Assembly (NCBI RefSeq): GCF_965638725.1
Contig: NC_134951.1
Location: forward strand, 75,395,068 to 75,459,067
Direction: 5' to 3'
Source: Aptenodytes patagonicus
Taxonomy: Eukaryota; Chordata; Aves; Sphenisciformes; Spheniscidae
DNA length: 64,000 nucleotides
Position 1 is the first letter of the stretch. Every line of letters starts with the position of its first letter. The position numbers and the translations under genes are program-made. This document shows positions 12,401-24,400 of this stretch, one piece after another. The notes under the pieces were generated by a model. It was not told the DNA's origin, ran no database searches, and saw nothing but the letters and a program-made list of their open reading frames with translations.

Positions 12401-15400
12401 CAATGGGTATTTGATGACAGACAAGAAAGAGATTAAAATGCTCAGATTCAAATCCTGTCCTAGATTAATTTCGTAAATTTTTTTTGTTACAATTCCGTCC
12501 TCTGTTTTTTTCCTTTGTTTATTCATTTCTGTTAATACCTTGATGTGATTTTGTGAATTTATAGAATGGACAGGAAAAAATCCTATAGTTAAATGGAAGT
12601 GAAAAATAAGGAAATTTGGTTTAAAATAATCTTAAAACTTTCTGGTTATAACTTCATGTTAGTTTGGAAACAGAAATCATATCACAGTTCCCCCTGTATG
12701 GTTACATAAAAGTGTGCATTAATAATACAATGTAACTTTACAGTTTTATTCCAGTGCTGTTATGAAACAAACTTTGAAAGTGTTGTTGTTCCCTTTGCTG
12801 TTCCCTGTTCACGTGCACAAAGTTTTTGCTGTAGGTGTATTTAAAGTTCTTATCTCATAGAATAATATTATTTCTAAATTACTATTTTAGGTGCATTGTC
12901 ACTTTTATATATTAAAATGCCTCACTTGTAATATCCATATGTTTTAATTTTAAAAAGAGGGTTTTTTTAATAATGGAAGAGTAATTTAAAAAACCTACAG
13001 TTTTATTCCAGTTAGAGCTTGTAATATATGGAGTTAATTTTGCTGCTTCCCTGCATTGTATGTATAAAATCGCTTGTTTGGGTGGGGAGTTTAGGAAGAA
13101 GAGATGACATTTATATTTACATTTAAGAGTGCAGCCTGCTAGCATATACACAGGCATATGGGAATGAATGCAGTTCCCAGGGACATTATTGCAGCTTCTT
13201 TCTTGGGAAAGAAAAATTCCAGTAAGGAATTACATGGATATAAATATAATTTATATATCCATTTATATATTATATATATAAATATAAATATATATATTTA
13301 TATATTATATAAATATAATGTAGCTTAGTGTAACCTATACCAAATACTAACCAGTCTTAACTGTGTTGCAGAGAATGAGGAGTGAGATGTTACCAGTCAG
13401 ATTGTAAAGCATGGATGTAATGGCTGTGTTCTGTTATTTGTGCATATCTGATTCCTCCCCCTTCATTCACTACCAGGCGTCTTTGGTACCAAGTGTTCAG
13501 CTGGTATCAATTTCCATAGCTTCAGTTTTGCCCTCAAGCAAAACGCCTGATTTGTGTTAGATACATTTCAGTGCCAGTTCAAGCTGATCTAAGTCAATGC
13601 TACTGTGTTCTAGTTCTGCTCTCAATGCTACTGCATCCTGTTTTTTGGGAGAGAAGGGTTTGTGATACAAGGGAAGGAAGGAAGAAGTCTGGATAGAAGC
13701 AGGTGAAGGTAGAACTTTCACCTGGAAGCTTTTGCCAAAACTGTGAAAATGCACCTGCTGAATGCAGTTTGATGAACAGGTGGTTTGAGCTCAGGTCACA
13801 GCTCACTGCTGCCCAGAGGGGTAGCCTTGCTCTTTTTGTCCTCTCCCTTTCATCAGCTGTGGTGCCTGTCACATCCTTTGCTGATCTTGCTCAATAAACC
13901 TACCTGGCAGATAACTACCTGCTTGTCCTCTGCTGGTCCAGTTTTCTGCCAGGTTACTGAATCATACCAAGTCACAGAAGGGTCCAATGAGCCAGAGCTG
14001 CAAGCTTGTATGGAGGGAGACCTGTATGAGAGAGCCTCTCTTCCTCAGGCAGTGGCTGTGAGCTGTAGGTTGGGTCACCATGTTCTCAGAGTTGATAGAA
14101 GACGTCTAGTCTTCTCCCGCAGAAGTCAGGAAGAGTTTGTTTTTGTGTTGTGTCTGTCCCCATTCCGCCCCCCCCCCCCCCGATTTCAGTGAGAGTTGTA
14201 CCTTTCCTAAGGTAAAACTCAAGCCCTGAATTTTCCTCTTCGCTGTTACTGGTTTTGTGTCTTCTTTTCTAGTTTCTCATCACTACAGGGGAAAACCTGG
14301 ATTACCTTGATGGTGTGCATACAGTATTTGGAGAAGTGACAGAAGGCATGGATGTATTGAAGACCATTAATGAAACCTTTGTAGATAAGGATTTTATTCC
14401 GTATCAAGATATCAGGTGTGACTGCTTTTAACTTCCCTTTTTGAGGAATACATTATAATGAAACAAATTCATCTTTTTTTTGAAACTAGATTAATATAGT
14501 GATGTCAGGTGACCTGTACATGGTGTCTTAAATACTCTTTTATTCCAATATTATTGGTAAAATAAACAGGTACTAAAATAAACCACTATATAAGAAAATG
14601 TGCAACTATGTTGCCTTTACAAAAGCATCAGTACTGGTATTTACAAGCATACGGTATGTTTGGCTGTTTGGGATATAACTGAGAATCAGTGGGGCTGGTT
14701 TCCTGTTACTTGGGTAAAGAGAGTTTTATTTGCATGTGACTGATGCTGGTCTTAATTTTGTTTTCTATAAGGATAAATCATACAGTAATTCTAGATGATC
14801 CATTTGAAGATCCACCTGGCTTGTCTATTCCTGATCGCTCACCAGAACCTACTAAGGAACAACTAGATGTGAGTGTTTGATTAGCTTCTCGGGGAAAAGT
14901 TGGAAGAAATAATTAAATAAACTTACCCCTATTAGTGGCCAGCACAGACTTGGTCAAAATAAGAATTCTGTCTTTAAGACTTTGTCTGTCAAATCTATAT
15001 CCTAAAAGAACTACACATTTTTAGCGTAGGAGGATAAGAGATGCTCTTCTACTATGCCAGCTTGAGTTCTGATATGTCAAATGCTTGTCTGTTATTTGGG
15101 GCTATTGCTGTGTTTAATCAAATACGGCTGCTTAATCTTTCAAGAAAAGGATAAAAGGGTGACTTGTGTGCTCTCCCTTGCGACTATGGTGGAGTTGGTT
15201 GGAAAGCCATATTTTAGATTTCTAATTACAGTGCAGTTAAGCAGAAAATTCAGAATATTCACCTTTGGCATTACTGGGTTTTTGTATGCTCTGGTAGAAG
15301 ACAAAATATAACTAACATTTATTAATATTAAAGTGCTTACTGCTGTTTTCCTTTTAAATGTGAAATAGGCTGCGTTTCTGCAAGCATACTTACTGTTGTG

Positions 15401-18400
15401 GTGTATTTGATCAAACAGAAGGAATTTGCTAAAAATATAATAGTAATTATTCATAACTTACTCATAGCATGCAGTTACGGAAGTTGCTATGTGAGATTAT
15501 CTCCTTGTATGGAAACAGTTGTTTCAAGCAGTGAATAAATTGACTAGAGAGTATATTGTTTATTTTTAAGCTTAATAGATATAATTACAAGACTGGAATT
15601 AGGCTTTCATAGTATGTCTGCACTGTGTTAATCTCTGTTATACTTTCAGATACTTTAAATGGTACAAGGAGTTTAATAGCTCACTGACAACTGTGTAGTT
15701 TTCTTCCCTCATAGCCTGTCTGAAGATACACCTTTTGGTGTAGAAAAGTCTGTAAGAAGGGCAGCATTCTAGAGAGGCTGATGAGGAGAAAAAATTAAAC
15801 CTCAAATCCTGCCTAGGTGTAGATGTGTAAAAACAAAATTCTTGTTGTCATATACTATATTTAATGTTTCAGTCTTATTTAGGCATCACAGATATTTGCA
15901 GTGTCCCTTGTCTTCATTTCTGGTAGGAGCTATCTAGATTAGAAATGAGTTCACACTTGTGGTGAGATCTTGAGTATGAGATGGGAGTATAAAAGAATTT
16001 AGAATGTCTAACTGAATATGGTTCACATTGGGCCTGAAAGTTCATACATAATTCATAGTGCCTGAAACACATGAGGATAATCTCTTCTCTCTCTCTTTTT
16101 TTAATCTAAGTGGGAAGAACAGAATGAAAGCCCAGTTCTGCAGAGATACAGTGCTTAAGCATTTTTCATGTGTTGGGGGGTGAGGGGGGAGGTCATCCAA
16201 GTAATATTTGGAAAGTGAGAGTTTTTGGCCATGGCTTGGTAATAAATAGCTTTTTCCTTCATTTTTCAGAGTGGCAGAATAGGAGCAGATGAAGAAATTG
16301 ATGACTTGAAAGGACGGTCTGCAGATGAAATAGAAGAAGTTCAGGCAGAAAAAGAAGCAAAAACTCGTGCCATTCTTCTGGAAATGGTGAACATCTCTCT
16401 GTATTTACCTTTTAGATGTTACTCCTCTGTGTGTGCATGTTATTCAGTCTAGTAGGATGTGTACTATTTATCTTGAAATTGCTCATTTGATGATGATGTC
16501 GTGGCTCAGAATCTGTGCTAGTAAATGTCTGTGGTACAGTGAAAAGGATTGAGCATGAGCACTGGAGATGGTTTTCTAGTAAAACCGATGATACTTCATT
16601 TTCAAAGCCAGGATTAAAAGTGGACCAGTGGAGACTTTATAAAAACTTGCTAGAAATGCATCCAATTAAAAAACATAACATACATAATATAAATCATAGA
16701 ATCATTAAGGTTGGAAAAGACCTCTAAGGTCATCGAGTCCAACCGTTGACCCAACACCACCATGCCCACTAAACCATGTCCCTAAGCGCCGCATCTACAC
16801 ATCTTTTAAATACTTCCAGGGATGGGGACTCAACCACTTCCCTGGGCAGCCTCTTCCAATGTTTAACCACTCCTTCCATAAAGAAATTTTTCCTCATGGC
16901 CAATCTAAACCTCCCCTGGCGCAACTTGAGGCCATTTCCTCTCGTCCTATTGCTTGTTACTTGGGAGAAGAGACCGACACCCACCTCGCTACAACCTCCT
17001 TTCAGGTAGTTGTAGAGAGCGATGAGGTCTCCCCTCAGCCTCCTTTTCTCCAGGCTAAACAACCCCAGTTCCCTCAGCCGCTCCTCAGAAGACTTGTTCT
17101 CCAGACCCCTCACCAGCCTCGTTGCCCTTCTCTGGACACGCTCCAGCACCTCAACATCCTTCTTGTAGTGAGGGGCCCAAAACTGAACACAGTATTCGAG
17201 GTGCGGCCTCACCAGTGCCGAGTACAGGGGCACGACCACTTCCCTACTCCTGCTGGCCACACTTATTTCTGATACAGGCCAGGATGCCATTGGCCTTCTT
17301 GGCCGCCTGGGCACACTGCCGGCTCATGTTCAGCCAGCTGTCGACCAGCACTCCCAGGTCCTTTTCCGACAGGCAGCTTTCCAGCCACTCTTCCCCAAGC
17401 CTGTAGCGCTGCATGGGGTTGTTGTGGCCGAAGTGCAGGACCCGGCACTTGGCCTTGTTGAATCTCATCCAGTTGGCCTGGGCCCATCGATCCAGCCTGT
17501 CCAGGTCCCTCTGCAGAGCCTTCCTACCCTCGAGCAGATCAGCACTCCTGCCCAACTTGGTGTCGTCTGCAAACTTACTGAGGGTGCACTCGATCCCCTC
17601 GTCCAGATCATTAACAAAGATATTGAACAAGACTGGCCCCAAAACTGAGCCCTGAGGAACACCACCTGTGACTGGCCACCAGCTGGATTTGACTCCATTC
17701 ACCACAACTCTCTGGGCCCGGCCATCCAGCCAGTTTTTGACCCAGTGCAGAGTACACCTGTCTAAGCCGTGAGCCGCCAGCTTCTCTAGGAGAATGCTGT
17801 GGGAGACGGTGTCAAAGGCCTTATTGAAGTCCAGGTAGACCACATCCACAGCCTTTCCCTCATCCACTAGGCGGGTCACCTGGTCATAGAAGGAGATCAG
17901 GTTGGTCAAGCAGGACCTGCCCCTCATGAACCCGTGCTGGCTGGGCCTGATCCCCTGGTTGTCCCGCACATGCCTTGTGAGCGCCCTCAAGATGAACCGC
18001 TCCATAATCTTCCCCGGCACCGAGGTCAGGCTGACAGGCCTGTAGTTCCCCGGATCCTCCTTCCGGCCCTTCTTGTAGATGGGCGTCACATTGGCAAGCC
18101 TCCAGTCATCCGGGACCTCCCCCGTTAACCAGGACTGCTGATAAATGATGGAGAGTGGCTTGGTGAGCTCCTCTGCCAGCTCCCTTGGCACCCTCGGGTG
18201 GATCCCATCTGGCCCCATAGACTTGTGAGCATCCAGGTGGCGTAGCAGGTCGTTGACAGCTTCCTCTTGGATTACGGGGGGTTTATCCTGCTCATTGTCC
18301 CTGTCTTCCAGCTCAGGGGGCTGAGTACCCTGAGGATAACTGGTCTGCCTGTTAAAGACTGAGGCAAAGAAGGCATTAAGTACCTCAGCCTTTTCCTCAT

Positions 18401-21400
18401 CCTTGGTGACAATGTTCCCCCCCCCCCCCCGCATCCAATAAAGGATGGAGATTCTCCTTGGCTCTCTTTTTGTCATTAATATATTTGTAAAAGCTTTTTT
18501 TGTTGTCTCCAATGACAGCGGCCAGATTACGTTCTAGCTGGGCTTTTGTCTTTCTCATTTCCTCTCTGCATGACCTAACGAGATCCCTGTACTCTTCTTG
18601 AGTCACCTGCCCCTTCTTCCACAAGTGGTAAACTCTCCTTTTTTTCCTGAGTCCCAGCAAGAGCTCCCCGTTCAGCCAGGCTGGTCGTCTTCCCCACCCG
18701 TTCTTCTTACGGCGTACGGGGACAGCCTGCTCCTGCGCCTTTAAGACTTCCTTCTTGAAGAATGTCCAGCCTTCCTGGACCCCTTTGCCCTTCCGGACTG
18801 TCTCCCAAGGGACTCTCTCAACCAGTGTCCTGAACAGGCCAAAGTCTGCCCTCCGGAAGTCCGTGTTTGCGGTTTTGCTGCCCCCCTCCTTACTTCACCA
18901 AGAATGGAGAATTCTATCATTTCGTGGTCGCTAAGCCCAAGACGGCCTCTGACCACCACATCTCCCACCAGTCCTTCTCTGTTTGTAAACAGCAGGTCAA
19001 GAGAGGCACCTCCCCTGGTAGGCTCGCGTACCAGCTGTGTCAGGAAGTTGTCTTCCATGCACTCCAGGAACCTCCTAGACTGCTTCCTCTCTGCCATGTT
19101 GTATTTCCAGCAGATGTCTGGGAAGTTGAAGTCCCCCGCGAGAACAAGGGCTAGCGATTGAGAGACTTCTGCCAGCCGCTTGTAGAACGCTTCATCCGCC
19201 CCTTTATCCTGGTTGGGTGGTCTATAACAGACTCCCAGCAGGATATCTGCCTCGTTGGCCTTCCCCCTCATCCTTACCCATAAACACTTAACCGTACCAT
19301 CATCACAATTGTTGAGCTCTATACAATCGAAACACTCCCTAACATACAGGGCCACCCCACCGCCTCTCCTTCCTCGCCTTCTGAAGAGTTTATAGCCATC
19401 CATTGCAGCACTCCAATCGTGGGAGTCACCCCACCATGTTTCTGTGATGGCGACTAAGTCATAGCTATCCCGCTGCACAATGGCTTCCAGCTCCTCCTGC
19501 TTGCCGCCCATGCTGCGTGCATTGGTGTAGATGCATTTGAGCTGGGCTATCGATTTCGCCCCCAGCATTGGCACGCCACCCCTAGGCTCATCTCTAGTGA
19601 GCCTGGTTTTATCCCTTCCCCCTTCGAACCTAGTTTAAAGCCCTCTCAATGACCCCTGCCAATTCATGAGCAATGATCCTTTTCCCCCTGTGAGACAGCT
19701 GAACTCCATCTGTCACCAGCAGGCCCGGTGCCGTGTAAACCTCCCCATGATCAAAAAAAACAAAATTCCTCCGATGGCACCAGCCCCTGAGCCACGTGTT
19801 GATCAGGTGTGTTTTCCTGCTCCTTTCAGTATTCTTCCCTGCCACTGTAGGGATTGAGGAAAACACTACTTGTGCTCCTGATTCTTCAACCAGTCGCCCC
19901 AGTGCCCTGAAGTCCCTTTTGATCGCTTCTGGACTTCTTTCTGCAACCTCATCACTGCCAGCCTGTATAACCAGCAGCGGGTAGTAGTCGGAAGGCCGTA
20001 CCAGACCAGGGAGCTTCCTAGTGATGTCTCTGACCCAGGCCCCAGGGAGGCAGCAGACTTCCCTGTGGGACAGGTCTGGTCGGCATATAGGGCCCTCTGT
20101 TCCCCTCAGAAGGGAATCGCCTATGACAATATCTTTATCGCCTATAAATATCTTTAATCCTGGAGAAGGTTTAGCATGTGTGGGAGAGAGCTGAGATAAT
20201 TTGAGATAATCTCTTCCCAGTGCATATAGTGGCATTGAGATTGCATCATTCATATATGTAATAGTTGTCTTCCTTCTGTGGGATTAGTTGAATTTAACAT
20301 TGGTTAACTTTATGTTCTTCCTTCTTAAATATAATGTTTGGTAACTGCTGGCAGTTGTAAACTCCATATAGTAACAAAAATTGTGAATAGGCTTTGAAGG
20401 CGCTCTTTTTTTTTTTTTTAAAGAAAAAAAGCACACACACTGTTGAAGGATGGGTGAATCCATCACACTTCTTTACAACTACCAAATTCAAATTTACGGT
20501 GAATAGCGGAGGCTAATATCAAGGTCAGTCTAGATGTGGCCACAGTGGTGCAGAAGATCTGCAGGTGTGGGCTCTTGTTTTGCAGCAGCAGTGGGACTAA
20601 TGACCTGTTTTCCAGATAAAGTTAAGGTTAGCTAAAAAAGGCAAGTGGGTTATGTGAGCCAATGCAGTAATCTTCTGTGAGTATTGCTGGGTAGTATGCA
20701 ATAGGGAGCTATGTTATATAAGCTGAAGTGATGAAAAACTAAGTGTACTGCTAGTTTCACTGATTTGGAAAACCTCAACTTAGTTCCATTGTTCTTTTGT
20801 TGAAACAGTAAACTTCTTTAAGAGTGTCATGTGCTTAAACTCCTTTTGTGTTCTCTTTTGTGGAATCTGCTTCTTATTTGTGTTATTTTGCTTCTTTCTG
20901 CTATCAAACTAATATGCATTACCTTTTTATTAGCATATTAAGTAAAAGATGGAGATAAATTGTTTAAATATCAGTAGTCTTTTGTTTAGGTTTTAAAAAG
21001 TGCTACAATTCAACAGGAGGGGGTGTGTGTATTTGCATTTTCCTCTGTAATTTAACTTGCTAGTTTGAGGATGGGAATTTTGATCAAATGTTGCAAACAT
21101 TGAAGTTGTGTGTGCTGTAAGCAAGTGTTGTTTCTTAGTAAGCATGAATGCTTTCTCCCTTCTGTCAATCTGAACAAAGTTGTATAATTGTAACTTCTTA
21201 TCCTTATCAACCTATCTTAAATTGAAGCTTATCCTAGCTGTTGCCAGATTTCAGGGAAAGGAAAGTTTATCTTGGGTACAGCAACTAAGGAATGGATCCA
21301 GTCCGTTTTTATTTTTATAGCAGAGTGGCTCTAAAACTACACTTTCACCTTTTAGAACTGTGTATTTGTTATGTTATGAACAGGGAAAGCAAGGTAGAAA

Positions 21401-24400
21401 GTATTTGTGACTTTCATGAAGTCCCAGTGGTGAAATTGCAAATAGATAATAATTTTTAAATGGAAAACACTTTTTTTTTGTGACATTGAGTAGGAAAAAT
21501 ATTTTATTAAGTTTTGATTTTGTGATAGGAATTTGTCTGAGATCATCCAAAAGATGTGTTGCCAGTGTGCTTGTGGCAATAAAATGTAGAGAGCTTTAGG
21601 CAGAAGTGATGAAAGTCATCTTCTGTATGCCACAGGTGGGAGACTTACCAGATGCAGAGGTCAAGCCACCAGAAAACGTGCTGTTTGTATGTAAGCTGAA
21701 TCCTGTGACCACAGATGAAGACCTAGAGATCATATTTTCAAGATTTGGTCCCATTAAAAGGTAATTATTGTAAAATAAAAAAAGAAAACCTTCTTTGTTG
21801 AAACTGAACTTGATTCCAGCCAGTCTCTTAAGGTTTGGCTGTTAAGTAGTATTCCGGCATCTCTGGAGATCTATCCTGTGCCTGCATGTATTTGGATAGA
21901 GACCACAACAATGGTGGTGCAAAGTCAGATCTAGCTAGATGAGTATCCTGTCCCAGCGGTGGCTGTAAGTGAAAGCCTAGGGAAGTGTAGGAACAAGGAA
22001 AGCATATGATACTTCCCCCAGCCCCGCATCCTCTCCTTCCTTTCAGCAGTTTTATCTCAGATGCTACATGAGCTAGATACAGTCTCTGGGTTTTTCTTTT
22101 CCATGGGAATATGTATGGTTTTGAGATAAAGTGACAAACACTTTTGGCATCCAATATACTCCTCGTTAAGGTGTTCCTCATGCCTGCTGCCTTTTTCAGT
22201 TTTGAACTTGGCTCCTAGTTTCAGTTGATTCCTCCTAGTACTGGTATCAAAAGACATGATGGGCAGTGAAACCTACTTTCCTACATCTCTCTGTCCTGTA
22301 CCCCAAACTCATCCTTTCTTCTTGCTAAGAGTGCTAGCCTACATAGTCATGCTTTGTAGAGGAATTTTCCTTACCTTGTTTCCCTTTTCTCAACCTTTTT
22401 CTGTTCTTTTGTTTTCATCTCGAGAGGACCAGAACTGCACACAGTATTAAAGAAATTACAGATTTACAGTGGCACAGTGGTATTCTCTGTTTTGCTCTCA
22501 ACTCCTTTTCTAGTTAATGCTAAAGTTTTTTTTTGTTTTTGGTTTTTTTTTTTACAATGCACAATTAGGATTCCCCCCACTGTGTTCATCTTGTTGCATT
22601 TATCTACGTTGAATGTCATTTGCTATCTTGTTGTTCAGTTGGTCTCCTCAGGACTTTCTGCAATTTTTTCAGTCTTTATTTTTGCCACCTTTAACAATTT
22701 AGTATCATTAGCAAACTCCACTGGTGACCTCTTTACTTTCTCAGTGAGAAATTACCATTTACTCTTACCTGGTCTTTCACATGTTTATCAATGCAAAGAT
22801 GCTTCTTATGACATTGCTGCTTAGTTTCCCCAAAAGCCTTTGGTGCAGGAGTTTACTAGAATTTCCAGGGGGATTTCAAAAGACTGCATCAAATAGATCA
22901 TCATCATGCATAAGCGTATTGACTCTTTCCGAGAACTTCACTTAGGTTTTATTCAAATGATCCTGAGTAGGTCCTGTTTATTCAGATGCACACTAACTCT
23001 GTTCTGCGTTGAGTTTCTAGCAGTTTGTGCAGTACTGGCATACAGGCCTGCAGACTCCTGGATCCTTCACTAGACTGTCTGTGTGTGTCTGTGTGTGTGA
23101 GTGAAATTGGCATTGTGTTTGCCACTCTTACAACTCCAGCATGATTTCTGGATGTCCTAGGGATTTCTCAAACTTTTTTTTGCTATCAGTTTGTTCAGTA
23201 CCTCCTCTGCAGTCCTTCTGCTTTCAGATAGATGCTCTGAATAATCCACAAAGGAGGGTTCTGGCACAAGATTGTCCTACCTTCTTCCTTGCTGGTGGCT
23301 GCTGCAAAGAATTCATATAGCTTGTCTGAATAGCCTTGTCTTCTCCTTTTTTTTTTTTTTCCTTTTTTTTTGGGGTGTGTGTGTGTGTGTGTCTTGATCA
23401 CCTTTTGGATTGTGTATCCTAATCCTGATTTGTCAGTTCCTCAGTACACATGGGGGAGGTCTCACCTTAATACCACATTTCCTGCCCTTGTTGCCTGTCT
23501 AACCTCCTTTAACATGCTGTAGTCAGAATTCTCATGTCATATACAAGAGTTTGGTAATACTGATGCAATGCTGTATCATTCCCATTTTGCGTCTACTGAT
23601 TCAATACTTTAGGCTTCTTATTTTTGCCCAGTGAACTGCCTGATAAGAAGATGGTTGCTAAAGAGGTGCTTGCTAAGAAGCGAAAGTTTGTCACATGATG
23701 TCTGTTTAAACTTTCCTTAAAATGACTGAGAAAACAGAATGTGAAATTTCTTGTCTTGCATTATTGAAATGCAAAAAATCAATAACAACCAGTAGTGTTG
23801 GAAAACAGGTTTTGTTTCATTAATCAGAAATTCATCCCTAGTTCTACGCTTCATATTAACCACTTGTGAGTTAAGTGTAATAATTACTCAAGTAATGCCA
23901 CATGCATTTTTTTCTGTGCAGACACCCCCATATCAGTAGGGGACTCGGAATCAAGTGTTACAATACCATCAAGGTTTTTGTTGTGTTTCTTTTTTTTAAC
24001 TGTTATTTTAAGCAGTGCTTGCCTATCCTACATTTTTTGCTCCAACAGCATTGACATTTTAATTTCATATCAATTTTTTAGCTGTGAAGTGATTCGAGAC
24101 TGGAAGACTGGTGAATCTCTTTGTTATGCTTTCATTGAGTTTGAAAAGGTATGTTATTTAGGTATACTATATGTAGATTCTGCTTATAAAACTTCATTTT
24201 CGGCATACTTCCATTAAGGAAAAACAGTGAAATCTTGAAGTGTAGGGTAGCTAATATTTTCTTTTACTGACTTAGTTATAGAAGTTGTAGGTCCTAAATG
24301 AAGCAAACGTTTAAGTCTTTCTCTATTCAACCAAGGATTACGAATACATTCTTCTTAGGTTTTCTTGAAACCAGTGGGAGGAAAGCAGGTCCCTTTTTTT

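Larger units (their letters stand above)
16693..20150 (-). mobile_element. Near-complete CR1 LINE, antisense in PPIL4 intron 7
   Basis: On the minus strand, the order is an ORF1 remnant (19630 to about 20150), an endonuclease region (about 18885-19574), a reverse-transcriptase region and a 3' tail ending at CATAGAAT (16695-16702). That is the complement of the CR1 terminal octamer. The 3' 110 bp closely matches the independent copy at 47164-47268. The frames contain almost no stops but are separated by shifts near 18881 (C6 run), 18418-18430 (C13 run) and about 17262 (one extra A), so ORF2 is not translatable as one protein. Its right end near 20150 is estimated from where recognisable CR1 ORF1 sequence stops. 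No clear target-site duplication was found, as is usual for CR1. Confidence 0.92.
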
